DNA of 64,000 bases from Chromatium okenii (GCF_002958735.1 NZ_PPGH01000035.1:336001-400000); one strand, 5' to 3'. Positions 47,448 through 54,383 are shown, counted from the first letter of the stretch. Made by a program: numbers and translations. The notes: generated by a model from the sequence alone, not told the origin.

Positions 47448-47732
47448 ATGTACGCAATTAGCTTTGATTTAGACACTAACCAGTTACAACAACAATATCC
47501 GAATCCATCTTGGCAAAATGCATACTACGATATTAAAAAAATGTTGCTATCACTGGGTTTTCAATGGCAGCAAGGAAGTATGTATTTTGGCGACACCACC
47601 ATGAATGCTGTGACTTGTGTACTAGCAGTGCAGAAACTCAGTCAAACTTACCCATGGTTTAAAGTATGTGTCCGTGATATACGCATGTTGCGTATTGAAG
47701 AATTCAATGATCTATCACCAGTATTATTATAA
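47448..47732 (+). CDS. vapD: VapD-family protein (Cas2-like endoribonuclease)
   Basis: 94 residues from the ATG at 47448 (AAGGA upstream). MYAISFDLDT, then YPNPSWQNAYYDIKKML, GFQWQQGSMYFGD and a long C-terminal helix are the VapD pattern. H. pylori VapD has a Cas2-like ferredoxin fold and cleaves RNA; in Haemophilus it pairs with VapX. No partner gene is visible here. The family is often carried on plasmids and in accessory regions. Confidence 0.85.
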   Translation: MYAISFDLDTNQLQQQYPNPSWQNAYYDIKKMLLSLGFQWQQGSMYFGDTTMNAVTCVLAVQKLSQTYPWFKVCVRDIRMLRIEEFNDLSPVLL

Positions 47733-47740
47733 CCGCGTCG

Positions 47741-47841
47741 GTTGGGTTGCCGACGTTTGGCGACCCAACTTCTCACCCACCGCTTCAACCTGAATGAATG
47801 AAAATGCCCGCTTGATGTTGAATTGGGCGGCGGGTTTTTTG
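47741..47841 (+). repeat. Array module B
   Basis: Palindrome with a changed loop (GCCGACGTTTGGCG), the long spacer and a terminator with a shortened left stem. Eight bases after the vapD stop. Confidence 0.88.
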
Positions 47842-47871
47842 TTAGGTGTGGGATTGTGGTAAAATTATCCA

Positions 47872-48099
47872 ATGATAAAAATAATTGGCGACATCGTTGG
47901 CGTTGAGATAATTGCCGAAAATCACAGTATTCGAGAATTGGTACAATTGCGTGAACGGTATGGTTATGGTCAATGGAAAAAGAAAAAAGGGATTGCATTA
48001 CTCGAATGCACTGATGGCAGCACCGCCTATGCTGAATTGCATTGGTATGAAGCGCATGGGATTGGTCGCGTTAAAATAAAACTAAAGAGGTGGCTATGA
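47872..48099 (+). CDS. Small conserved protein, first of a coupled pair
   Basis: 75 residues: MIKIIGDIVGVEIIA, RERYGYGQWKKKKG and AELHWYEAHGIGR. I recall similar short proteins paired with the type of gene that follows, but no experimental role. Basic C-terminus. The stop overlaps the next start as ATGA. The tight pairing looks like a toxin-antitoxin module. Confidence 0.6.
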   Translation: MIKIIGDIVGVEIIAENHSIRELVQLRERYGYGQWKKKKGIALLECTDGSTAYAELHWYEAHGIGRVKIKLKRWL

Positions 48100-48320
48100 A
48101 ATTCGTGGTGTGTTTCCAGAAAGAGGAGTTAGGCGACATCACTGGCGATGATCTAACACTGGGTCGTTGTTACGAAGTGATTGATGAACCTGATGCACAT
48201 GGCATGTTGCGTGTGATTGATGATTCAGGCGAAGATTATTTATATCCAACTGCATTATTTGCGCCGGTAGACATGGCACCAGCCATTGCCGTTCGCTTAC
48301 ATACGGCATTAGCGGCGTAG
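48096..48320 (+). CDS. Small conserved protein, second of a coupled pair
   Basis: 74 residues from the ATG at 48096. MKFVVCFQKE, a LGRCYEVIDE strand pair and RVIDDSGEDYLYPTALF suggest a small beta-barrel domain. It is acidic, unlike its basic upstream partner, as an antitoxin would be. Function unknown. Module C follows directly. Confidence 0.6.
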   Translation: MKFVVCFQKEELGDITGDDLTLGRCYEVIDEPDAHGMLRVIDDSGEDYLYPTALFAPVDMAPAIAVRLHTALAA

Positions 48321-48424
48321 GTTGGGTTGCCGCTGTTTGGCGACCTGACTTCTCACCCACCGCTTCAACCTGACTGAATGAAAATGCCCGCCGCTTGATT
48401 TTGAATTGAGCGGCGGGTTTTTTG
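48321..48424 (+). repeat. Array module C
   Basis: Starts on the base after the TAG stop. Palindrome right arm altered (GGCGACCTGAC), long spacer, full terminator (CCCGCCGC against GCGGCGGG). Confidence 0.9.
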
Positions 48425-48482
48425 TGGGTGGAGTGGTTTATAATTAAGTCACAGCAATTGCCACCAACTGGAGTGATCCACT
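48425..48482 (+). promoter_or_regulatory. Cassette leader with TATAAT (copy 1)
   Basis: TATAAT at 48439-48444 sits just after the module C T tract, followed by TAAGTCACAGCAATTGCC. The same leader recurs at 54059, 54721 and 55905 ahead of different genes. No good -35 box is seen. Confidence 0.55.
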
Positions 48483-49016
48483 ATGTCAGTGACTTATGAA
48501 GAAATTCTCGGTCTATTTCGGGAAGTTGCCGAAGCGCAGAAAGAAACTGAGCGCAAGTTTCAGGACACTGATCGCAAACTGAATCAGCTTGAAAAACTGT
48601 TTACCAGTCAATGGGGCAAATTGATGGAATCGCTGATTGAAGGCGATTTAGTTGCTTTGCTACGCGATCGCGGCATTCTCATTGCGGATACCACGATGCG
48701 GCTCAAAGGTAAATGTCCAGACGGCGGCAATTACGAATTCGACATCATTGCGCACAATGGCGCTGAAGTGGTTGTGGTCGAAGTGAAAACGACATTAAGA
48801 CCGCAGGATGTTAAAAATTTTATTGAGCGTCTCAATCAATTAAAAGGTTGGATTCCGCGTTATGCCCAAAATCAGATTTATGGTGCAATGGCATGGCTCA
48901 CTGCGGATGCGGGCGCTGAACAAATGCTCGAAAAGCGTGGCTTATTTAGTATTCGTGCGACGGGCAATTCCGCATCAATTCAAAACCCAACTGAGTTTAT
49001 TCCACATCAATGGTAA
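48483..49016 (+). CDS. DUF3782-like PD-(D/E)XK family protein, copy 1
   Basis: 177 residues. An N-terminal coiled coil (EAQKETERKFQDTDRKLNQLEKLF) leads into a PD-(D/E)XK core: an acidic helix (MESLIEGDLV), YEFDIIAHNG with the active-site Asp, and VVVVEVKTT with the E-x-K. Such proteins are predicted nucleases of unknown target and occur in many copies in cyanobacteria and sulphur bacteria. A near-identical copy lies at 52806-53348. Single-gene cassette without a partner. Confidence 0.78.
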   Translation: MSVTYEEILGLFREVAEAQKETERKFQDTDRKLNQLEKLFTSQWGKLMESLIEGDLVALLRDRGILIADTTMRLKGKCPDGGNYEFDIIAHNGAEVVVVEVKTTLRPQDVKNFIERLNQLKGWIPRYAQNQIYGAMAWLTADAGAEQMLEKRGLFSIRATGNSASIQNPTEFIPHQW

Positions 49017-49028
49017 ATAGCAGCGTAG

Positions 49029-49134
49029 GTTGGGTTGCCGCTGTTGGCAACCCAACTTCTCACCCACCGATTCAACCTGACTGAATGAAAATGCCCGTTG
49101 CTTGATTGAAAAATCGGGCGGCGGGTTTTTTGTG
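49029..49134 (+). repeat. Array module D
   Basis: Complete palindrome, long spacer and terminator ending TTTTTTGTG; the C-rich palindrome at 49135 begins on the next base. Confidence 0.9.
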
Positions 49135-49169
49135 AGCCCCCCTTTGGAAAAGGGGGGTTGGGGGGATTT
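49135..49169. repeat. Solo 35-bp C-rich palindromic end
   Basis: AGCCCCCCTTTGGAAAAGG-GGGGTTGGGGGGATTT, the same sequence as the left end of the DUF559 elements at 51392, 51588 and 57801, but here without a matching right end. It is a hairpin in itself (CCCCCCTTT/AAAGGGGGG type). Confidence 0.85.
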
Positions 49170-49183
49170 AATCAAAAACGGGG

Positions 49184-49507
49184 TAAGTAACAGCTTGCAA
49201 TAATCTATACATATCTACATAAATCTATACTTATGGAAAAATTAGGTGAAAGTGTGTTACGCTTTGACCAAGAAAGTGAAAGGGTCAAACCGTCGAGCGA
49301 AAACCAAGCTCAAGATTGTAAAACTTCATTTTCGTATCGAAAGACATGGTCTGGACACGTTACAGCCTGACCTTAAATGCACACCAGAGCAAAGTTAGAC
49401 CATAGTTTCATCATGGCTTTTGCGTTGATGGTGTGAATATATCAAAGCAAGATTTGTACGCTTTTGTATAGATTTTGTTAGATATTTAGTAGCGGTTATC
49501 ATTTGGT
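49184..49507. other. 324-bp gap without a recognised gene
   Basis: Between the solo palindrome and the brnT remnant. It has short A/T-rich direct words (AATCTATAC near 49200 and 49217) and no frame longer than about 40 codons with coding character. It may be remnant sequence of a lost cassette. Confidence 0.4.
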
Positions 49508-49783
49508 ATGGAAATCGAATTTGATCCTGAAAAAGCCGCCGCGAATCCTATCAACCATGAAGGAGTGACGTTTGAAGAAGCAAGTCAAGCATTATTTGAT
49601 CCGTATGCTCTGACTCGTGAAGATAGTGATACCGAACAATAGCAGCGATTTATCACACTCGGCATGGGTGCCAAATCGCGTATTTTGGTCGTTGTGTGGA
49701 CATTACGCGGCGAGCGTATTCGCTTGATTTCGGCGTGGAAAGCCAATCAACCCCAACGGAGGCGCTATGAGCAACAATTCTGA
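49508..49783 (+). pseudogene. brnT: BrnT-family toxin with an in-frame amber stop
   Basis: Read through, 91 codons give MEIEFDPEKAAANPINHEG, FEEASQALFDPYALTRED, QRFITLGMG, ILVVVWTLRGE and RLISAWKANQPQRRRYEQQF, a full BrnT ribonuclease toxin. Codon 45 (49640-49642) is TAG in the middle of the conserved E-x-Q-R-F stretch. The C-terminal motif (ISAWKA..RRRYE) is intact, so this is a recent nonsense mutation or a base error. The antitoxin gene overlaps its last 17 bases. Confidence 0.8.
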
Positions 49784-50000
49784 TCCTCTCTTTGTACGCT
49801 ATGCCGAGATGGATTTTGCCGATGCACAACCCGTCGCGGCAGTGCCTGCATTAGCACAGTTACAAGCGGAAACGGTTGGCAAAACCTGTGTGACTTTGCT
49901 ATTAGAAAATGAGGTATTGGCTTCTCTCAAATTGCGTGCCGAAATAAATGGATGCCATTATCAAACGCTGATCAATGAAATACTGATACGCGCTGCGTAG
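49767..50000 (+). CDS. brnA: BrnA-like antitoxin
   Basis: 77 residues. The C-terminal half (VTLLLENEVLASLKLRAEINGCHYQTLINEILIRAA) is a ribbon-helix-helix domain of the kind found in BrnA/CopG antitoxins; the N-terminal half is the toxin-binding tail. It overlaps the end of the brnT frame, as in functional BrnTA operons. If the toxin is dead, this gene is an orphan antitoxin. Confidence 0.78.
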   Translation: MSNNSDPLFVRYAEMDFADAQPVAAVPALAQLQAETVGKTCVTLLLENEVLASLKLRAEINGCHYQTLINEILIRAA

Positions 50001-50104
50001 GTTGGATTGCCGCTGTTGGCAACCCAACTTCTCACCCACCGCTTCAACCTGACTGAATGAAAATACCCGCCGCTTGATTGAAAAATCGGGCGGCGGGTTT
50101 TTTG
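50001..50104 (+). repeat. Array module E
   Basis: Begins on the base after the brnA stop; palindrome with one change (GGATT), long spacer, full terminator. Confidence 0.9.
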
Positions 50105-50140
50105 TGGGTGGAGGAATTGGGTTTATACTCATCGCAACAA
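50105..50140 (+). promoter_or_regulatory. Cassette leader with TATACT (copy 1)
   Basis: TATACT at 50124-50129 in the context GGGTTTATACTCATCGCAAC. The same block recurs after module I, and in part after module H. Confidence 0.45.
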
Positions 50141-50176
50141 TCTTGTGTCTGTCCGTAAATTGCCTACACTGAAACA

Positions 50177-50515
50177 ATGAAAGCAGTTTTTATTGAACTA
50201 CCCGCTTTTTCCCGTTACCGGAGCGACTATTTGGATGATGAGGGATTTCGTAGCTTACAGCGGGCTATGATGAAAAAACCCGAAGCCGGAGACGTGATCG
50301 AAGGAACAGGTGGTCTGCGCAAACTGCGGCATGGCGATGCACGTCGAGGCAAAGGCAAACGTGGTGGTTTGCGTATCATCTATTATTGGTGGGATGGCAG
50401 ATCACAATTCTGGCTGTTCACGCTATATGACAAAAACGACATGCAGGACTTGACTGCTGACGAAAAAAAAGCACTCAAAAGTATGTTGAACGCGGAACTG
50501 GAGATGCGACGATGA
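50177..50515 (+). CDS. higB: RelE/HigB-family toxin
   Basis: 112 residues. RelE-like fold: FIELPAFSRYRSDYLDDEGF, GDVIEGTGGLRKLRHGD, GKRGGLRIIYYWW and FTLYDKNDMQDLTADEKKAL, the pattern of HigB-2 mRNA interferases. All conserved Arg and Lys positions I know are present, so the toxin looks active. The next gene, its antitoxin, overlaps by 4 bp (ATGA). Confidence 0.88.
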   Translation: MKAVFIELPAFSRYRSDYLDDEGFRSLQRAMMKKPEAGDVIEGTGGLRKLRHGDARRGKGKRGGLRIIYYWWDGRSQFWLFTLYDKNDMQDLTADEKKALKSMLNAELEMRR

Positions 50516-50703
50516 ATAAGCGAAACCTGTTTACAGAAATTGTTGAAGGCTTTGAGGCGTTAGTGAATATGCGCAACGGTCAGCAAACGCTGCGCACACA
50601 CGAGATGGAAATCACACTGTCAGATATGACTGCCAACGAACCATGTCAAGCGGATTGCAACCGTCTGTCCACCCAACAGCCAGCTCATCCGACTGTGAGA
50701 TAA
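50512..50703 (+). CDS. higA: HigA-type antitoxin, truncated
   Basis: 63 residues. The first 35 (NLFTEIVEGFEALVNMRNGQQTLRTHEMEI) match the N-terminal toxin-binding part of HigA-2-type antitoxins. The rest, from SDMTANEPCQ on, has no similarity to the helix-turn-helix domain that normally follows and is rich in Gln, Pro and Thr. The gene may have been cut by recombination at module F. It could still neutralise the toxin but hardly bind DNA. Confidence 0.65.
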   Translation: MNKRNLFTEIVEGFEALVNMRNGQQTLRTHEMEITLSDMTANEPCQADCNRLSTQQPAHPTVR

Positions 50704-50712
50704 GCAGCTTCG

Positions 50713-50805
50713 GTTGGGTTGCCACTGTTTGGCGACCTGACTGGGTGAGATGAGAATGAAAATGCCCGCCGCTTGATTGAAAAATCGGGCGGCGGGTTTA
50801 TTTTA
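50713..50805 (+). repeat. Array module F
   Basis: Palindrome left arm, the short spacer (TGACTGGGTGAGATGAGAATG) and terminator with GTTTATTTT tail. Confidence 0.88.
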
Positions 50806-50825
50806 ATGGGAGGAACAACTATTTA

Positions 50826-51086
50826 ATGCGCGATGAATATGATGTTAACGACTGTCAAATGACTGACTACTTTCGCAACGATGTTTTAATTAAACGTCCT
50901 TATATTCAATTGCATTGGTGTCTCGCCGAAATTCAAATGCCGATACGATGTGAAATACAAGCAGACGATGGGCGTATTCGCTACTGGTGGTTTGTCCCTG
51001 AATTACAACGTTATTTACGCGTGGTCACGCTTGCGGATGGTGTGACGTTGCATAATGCTTTTCCTGATAGGAGATTTAAGCCATGA
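50826..51086 (+). CDS. DUF4258-like protein of a toxin-antitoxin-like pair
   Basis: 86 residues. The middle and end (EIQADDGRIRYWWFVPEL.. YLRVVTLADGVTLHNAFPDRRF) recur in the protein at 55380-55583. The pattern resembles DUF4258, which has a RelE/ParE-like fold. The following gene overlaps by 4 bp and encodes a DUF2283 protein. I read the pair as a toxin-antitoxin-like unit; no activity is known for this arrangement to me. Confidence 0.6.
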   Translation: MRDEYDVNDCQMTDYFRNDVLIKRPYIQLHWCLAEIQMPIRCEIQADDGRIRYWWFVPELQRYLRVVTLADGVTLHNAFPDRRFKP

Positions 51087-51298
51087 GACTTGCTTATGAT
51101 CCAAACACCGATTCTCTTTATATTCATCTGTGTGAACGAACCGCAGTTGATTCTGACGAAGTGACGGATGGCGTGGTGCTTGATTTTGATGCAGATAGCA
51201 ATTTAGTTGGCATTGATGTGCAACACGCGAGTCAAAAAGCTGATTTAAGTTGTTTAATGGTGAATCACAGTCCATTTGAACAGTTAAAAGCCGCGTAG
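51083..51298 (+). CDS. DUF2283 protein
   Basis: 71 residues: MRLAYDPNTDSLYIHL, VTDGVVLDFDADSNLVGIDVQHAS, the small beta-sheet pattern of DUF2283 (YDxxxDxLYI..DxdxxGxlvGIei). Acidic, and coupled to the basic upstream gene by ATGA overlap, as expected of an antitoxin-like partner. Confidence 0.82.
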   Translation: MRLAYDPNTDSLYIHLCERTAVDSDEVTDGVVLDFDADSNLVGIDVQHASQKADLSCLMVNHSPFEQLKAA

Positions 51299-51391
51299 GT
51301 TGGGTTGCCGCTGTTGGGCGACCTGACTGGGTGAGATGAGAATGAAACTGCCCGCCGCTTGATTGGAGAATTGGGCGGCGGGTTTTTTGTG
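51299..51391 (+). repeat. Array module G
   Basis: Starts after the DUF2283 stop; short spacer form; terminator ends TTTTTTGTG and is joined directly to the element at 51392. Confidence 0.9.
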
Positions 51392-51546
51392 AGCCCCCCT
51401 TTGGAAAAGGGGGGTTGGGGGGATTTAATCAAATAGGGCGGTTAAGTGAATTAATCTAAAGATGTTTTAATGCAGCGTTGGTTGTTTGGCAATACAACTG
51501 CCTTATCTCATCAATCCCCCCAACCCCCCTTTTCCAAAGGGGGGCT
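51392..51546. mobile_element. Internally deleted relative of the DUF559 element
   Basis: 155 bp bounded by the 35-bp C-rich palindrome (51392-51426) and its inverted copy (51513-51546). Inside the left end are AATCAAATAGGGC, as at 57836, and inside the right end CTGCCTTATCTCAT, as before the right end of the full element (CCGCCTTATCTCAT). The nuclease gene is absent. This is what a MITE derived from the element at 51588-52064 would look like. Confidence 0.7.
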
Positions 51547-51587
51547 ATTTTGAGTATTTTAATAGAGCGCGGAGTGAAAGACTGGAA

Positions 51588-52064
51588 AGCCCCCCCTTTT
51601 CCAAAGGGGGGTTGGGGGGATTTGCAATAGGGCTTTTTCAATGCTACCTTATCGTAAAGAAAATAAGCTATTAGCACGAGAATTGCGCAATCATGCCACT
51701 GAAGCTGAACGTCTATTATGGGAACGGTTACGGCGTAAACAGATATTAAATGCGCCTTTTTACCGGCAAAAAACATTAGCCAATTTCATTGTTGATTTTT
51801 ACTGTGCTGCGGCGCAATTAGTGATTGAACTTGATGGTTCACAACACTACGCACCCAATGCGCTGGTTTATGATGTCGAGCGAACGCGGATTTTAGAAGC
51901 AATGGGATTGCTGGTTTTGCGCTTTGATAATCGACAGGTCATGCAGGAATTAGATGCGGTGGTACAGATTATTGCGGATGCTGTGCGGGTACGTCTTATT
52001 TCATAACATCCCAACCGCCTTATCTCATAAATCCCCCAACCCCCCTTTTTCAAAGGGGGGCTAA
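51588..52064 (+). mobile_element. DUF559 nuclease element with palindromic inverted ends
   Basis: 477 bp. Left end 51588-51623 and right end 52031-52064 are inverted copies of the same 35-bp C-rich palindrome. The only gene, a DUF559 nuclease, fills the space, with 17 bases before its ATG and 24 after its stop. A truncated copy with the same layout lies at 57801-58097 and a geneless one at 51392-51546. Mobility is inferred from this; no target duplication is clear. Confidence 0.65.
51641..52006 (+). CDS. DUF559 (Vsr-like) endonuclease-domain protein
   Basis: 121 residues: MLPYRKENKLLARELRNHATEAERLLWERLR, then FYRQKTLANFIVDFYC with the active-site Asp, LVIELDGSQHY with the Glu, and GLLVLRFDNRQVM. 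This is the PD-(D/E)XK fold related to very-short-patch repair (Vsr) endonucleases. The DUF559 family is spread widely and erratically, often in several copies per genome. Here it is enclosed by palindromic inverted repeats, which suggests it moves with them. Its DNA target is unknown. Confidence 0.85.
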   Translation: MLPYRKENKLLARELRNHATEAERLLWERLRRKQILNAPFYRQKTLANFIVDFYCAAAQLVIELDGSQHYAPNALVYDVERTRILEAMGLLVLRFDNRQVMQELDAVVQIIADAVRVRLIS

Positions 52065-52076
52065 AAGCAGCATCGG

Positions 52077-52156
52077 TTGCGCTGCGAGGCGTGACCCGTT
52101 GATTGAATGAAAATGCCCGCTGCTTGATTGGAGAATTGGTCGGCGGGTTTTTTGTG
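52077..52156 (+). repeat. Array module H (degenerate)
   Basis: Palindrome diverged (GGTTGCGCTGCGAGGCGTGACC); terminator part well kept with loop TTGATTGGAGAATTGG. Confidence 0.75.
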
Positions 52157-52200
52157 GGTGGAGGAATTGGGTTTATACTCAGTCAAGGTTATTGAGTGAG
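52157..52200 (+). promoter_or_regulatory. Cassette leader with TATACT (copy 2)
   Basis: GGAGGAATTGGGTTTATACTC, with TATACT at 52174-52179, is the same as at 50111. It precedes the DUF4160 gene. Confidence 0.45.
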
Positions 52201-52210
52201 CAGATAAGCA

Positions 52211-52441
52211 ATGCCAACACTATTAAATCAAAATGGGTTTAAATTTATTTTCTATGCCAATGAACATCCGCCACACCATGTTCATGTTTTAAAAGGCGAT
52301 ACATGGGCTAAAATTGAAATGCGTACCGCACAAGTGATCACCTCAACGCTTAAACCAAAAGATGAGAAAATGGCGGTGGCATTGGTCAAACAACATCAGC
52401 ACACATTTCTGGAGGTTTGGAATGACTGGTTTAGCCGGTAA
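52211..52441 (+). CDS. DUF4160 protein
   Basis: 76 residues. FKFIFYANEHPPHHVHVLKGD is the DUF4160 signature with its His-rich H-P-P-H-H-V-H-V core. The family nearly always precedes a DUF2442 gene and is regarded as a probable toxin-antitoxin-type module, though I know of no proven activity. The partner start at 52422 lies inside its last 20 bases. This copy differs from the other three DUF4160 genes of the array, which form one subgroup. Confidence 0.85.
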   Translation: MPTLLNQNGFKFIFYANEHPPHHVHVLKGDTWAKIEMRTAQVITSTLKPKDEKMAVALVKQHQHTFLEVWNDWFSR

Positions 52442-52661
52442 AGCGGTTCGCTTTGACAACCAACATCTTCATGTTGAACTCGCTGACGGACGCATTATTT
52501 CAACACCGTTGTGTTGGTATCCGGAGCTTGAACAAACATCAATTAAAACACTCAATCGGTATCGTTTTATTTGCAATGCCACTGGAATTGAATGGGACGA
52601 ACTAGATTATCATCTCAGCATTGAAGCTATGCTGCAGATTTCAGTAGAACAGGCGGCGTAG
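52422..52661 (+). CDS. DUF2442 protein
   Basis: 79 residues from ATG 52422 (GGAGG six bases upstream). VRFDNQHLHVELADGRIISTPLCWYPELEQ and GIEWDELDYHLSIEAML are the DUF2442 pattern. Paired with the DUF4160 gene that overlaps it by 20 bp. Confidence 0.87.
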   Translation: MTGLAGKAVRFDNQHLHVELADGRIISTPLCWYPELEQTSIKTLNRYRFICNATGIEWDELDYHLSIEAMLQISVEQAA

Positions 52662-52753
52662 GTTAGCTTGCCGCTGTTTGGCGACCTGACTGGGTGAGAT
52701 GAGAATGAAAATGCCCGCCGCTTGATTGAAAAATCGGGCGGCGGGTTTTTTGT
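52662..52753 (+). repeat. Array module I
   Basis: Begins on the base after the DUF2442 stop; short spacer; full terminator. Confidence 0.9.
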
Positions 52754-52805
52754 GGGTGGAGTGGTTTATACTCATCGCAACAATCACTAACCGGAGTGAA
52801 CCACC
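52754..52805 (+). promoter_or_regulatory. Cassette leader with TATACT (copy 3)
   Basis: TATACT at 52767-52772, in GTGGTTTATACTCATCGCAACAATC, ahead of the second DUF3782-like gene. CCGGAGTGA lies before the ATG. Confidence 0.45.
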
Positions 52806-53348
52806 ATGTCCAATCCGAATCCTACTTTAGATGATGTTTGGCGCTTATTTGCCGAAACCGATCGCAAGTTTCAGGAAACTGACCGCAAGTTTCAGGACAC
52901 CGACCGCAAACTGAATCAGCTTGAAAAACTGTTTACCAGTCAATGGGGCAAATTGATGGAATCGCTGATTGAAGGCGATTTAGTGGTCTTATTGCGGGAT
53001 CGCGGTATTCTCATTGCCGATACCACGATGCGACTCAAAGGTAAATGTCCAGACGGCGGCAATTACGAATTCGACATCATTGCGCACAATGGCGCTGAAG
53101 TGGTTGTGGTCGAAGTGAAAACGACATTAAGACCGCAGGATGTTAAAAATTTTATTGAGCGTCTCAATCAATTAAAAGGTTGGATTCCGCGTTATGCCCA
53201 TAATCAGATTTATGGTGCAATGGCATGGCTCACTGCGGATGCGGGCGCTGAACAAATGCTCGAAAAGCGGGGCTTATTTAGTATTCGTGCGACTGGCAAC
53301 TCCGCATCAATTCAAAATCCAACCGAGTTTATTCCACATCAATGGTAA
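52806..53348 (+). CDS. DUF3782-like PD-(D/E)XK family protein, copy 2
   Basis: 180 residues. From the second coiled-coil heptad on it is almost identical at DNA level to 48483-49016, but the first 20 residues differ (MSNPNPTLDDVWRLFAET) and the coiled coil has an extra DRKFQET unit. The catalytic EFD and EVK motifs are the same. The pair shows that whole cassettes have been copied within the array. It is followed by module J, which resembles module D behind the first copy. Confidence 0.78.
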   Translation: MSNPNPTLDDVWRLFAETDRKFQETDRKFQDTDRKLNQLEKLFTSQWGKLMESLIEGDLVVLLRDRGILIADTTMRLKGKCPDGGNYEFDIIAHNGAEVVVVEVKTTLRPQDVKNFIERLNQLKGWIPRYAHNQIYGAMAWLTADAGAEQMLEKRGLFSIRATGNSASIQNPTEFIPHQW

Positions 53349-53360
53349 ATAGCAGCAAAG

Positions 53361-53464
53361 GTTGGGTTACCGCTGTTGGCAACCCAACTTCTCACCCACC
53401 GCTTCAACCTGACTGAATGAAAATGCCCGCTGCTTGATTGGAGAATTGGTCGGCGGGTTTTTTG
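53361..53464 (+). repeat. Array module J
   Basis: Complete palindrome (one change), long spacer, terminator with loop TTGATTGGAGAATTGG as in module H. Confidence 0.9.
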
Positions 53465-53494
53465 TGGGTGTGAGTTGGGAGAAACTGCAATGTT

Positions 53495-53749
53495 ATGAAA
53501 CAAAAATATCAACGCACATTGGAATTAATCTTTGCTCGATCCACATCAGCCAATATCCGTTGGAGTGAAATTGAGGCGTTATTTCGGGAACTTGGCGCAA
53601 TGATTGAAGAACGTGAAGGCTCACGTGTTTCGATTTACTTATTCGGTGTCGTGCGTGTGTTTCATCGTCCTCATCCCTCGCCTAATGTTGATAAAGGTGC
53701 GCTCACAACCATTCGTAAATGGCTTGCTGCAAATGGAGTGGAACCATGA
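53495..53749 (+). CDS. hicA: HicA-family toxin
   Basis: 84 residues: TLELIFARSTSANIRWSEIEALFRELGA, then EGSRVSIYLFG.. VRVFHRPHPSPNVDKGA and IRKWLAANGV. This is the HicA subgroup with G-S-R-V in place of G-S-H and a later F-H-R-P-H-P motif. The antitoxin gene overlaps its stop by ATGA. It is unrelated in sequence detail to the hicA at 427-663. Confidence 0.88.
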   Translation: MKQKYQRTLELIFARSTSANIRWSEIEALFRELGAMIEEREGSRVSIYLFGVVRVFHRPHPSPNVDKGALTTIRKWLAANGVEP

Positions 53750-53967
53750 ATACCTTAATCATTAACGGTTATCGTGCCGTTATCACGTTTGATCCTGAGC
53801 TTGAAATGTTTCGTGGTGAATTTATTGGTCTTAATGGCGGTGCTGATTTTTATGCGGTCGATGTTGCCGGACTGAAACGGGAAGGCGAAATGTCTTTGCG
53901 AGTTTTCCAAGAAGCCTGTGAAAACTATCATCTCGAACCTTGCAACAAGATCGTTGCAGCCGCGTAG
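53746..53967 (+). CDS. hicB: HicB-family antitoxin (short form)
   Basis: 73 residues from ATG 53746. YRAVITFDPELEMFRGEFIGLNGGADFYAVDV followed by LKREGEMSLRVFQEACENY is the HicB core; the C-terminal DNA-binding extension found in longer relatives is missing or cut short at module K (ends LEPCNKIVAAA). Coupled to hicA. Confidence 0.85.
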   Translation: MNTLIINGYRAVITFDPELEMFRGEFIGLNGGADFYAVDVAGLKREGEMSLRVFQEACENYHLEPCNKIVAAA

Positions 53968-54058
53968 GTTGGATTGCCGCTGTTTGGCGACCTGACGGGG
54001 TGAGATGAGAATGAAAATGCCCGCCGCTTGATTTTGAATTGGGCAGCGGGTTTTTTGT
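53968..54058 (+). repeat. Array module K
   Basis: Starts after the hicB stop; short spacer; terminator GCCCGCCGC against GGGCAGCGGG with T tract. Confidence 0.9.
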
Positions 54059-54101
54059 GGGTATAATTAAGTCACAGCAATTGCCGCAACGGAGTTGACG
54101 A
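54059..54101 (+). promoter_or_regulatory. Cassette leader with TATAAT (copy 2)
   Basis: TATAAT at 54062-54067, then TAAGTCACAGCAATTGCCGC and CGGAGTTGACGA before the ATG. Identical to the leaders at 54721 and 55905 over about 40 bases. Confidence 0.55.
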
Positions 54102-54371
54102 ATGCCGACGATTAGCATGTTTTATGGTGTGATTGTCTCGATGTTTTTCGAGATCAGAGAAAAACATCATTTGCCTCATATTCATGTTCGCTATCAGGGA
54201 TTTCAGGCATCGATTGCTATCAACGATGGTGTCGTGTTGGCGGGTGATTTCCCACCACGACAATTGCGCATGGTGCAAGTGTGGACAGATTTGCATCGAG
54301 AGGAATTGCTGGCAGATTGGGAACTTGCCAAAGAAGGTGTTGAACCTTTTCGTATTGATCCGCTCAAATAA
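54102..54371 (+). CDS. DUF4160 protein
   Basis: 89 residues: MPTISMFYGVIVSMFF, KHHLPHIHVRYQGFQASIAI, then LRMVQVWTDLHREELLADWELA, the longer DUF4160 form. The same first 10 residues and the same leader recur at 54776 and 55959, so these three cassettes share a recent origin. Partner DUF2442 begins 12 bp downstream. Confidence 0.9.
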   Translation: MPTISMFYGVIVSMFFEIREKHHLPHIHVRYQGFQASIAINDGVVLAGDFPPRQLRMVQVWTDLHREELLADWELAKEGVEPFRIDPLK

Positions 54372-54383
54372 TGGAATATCATC

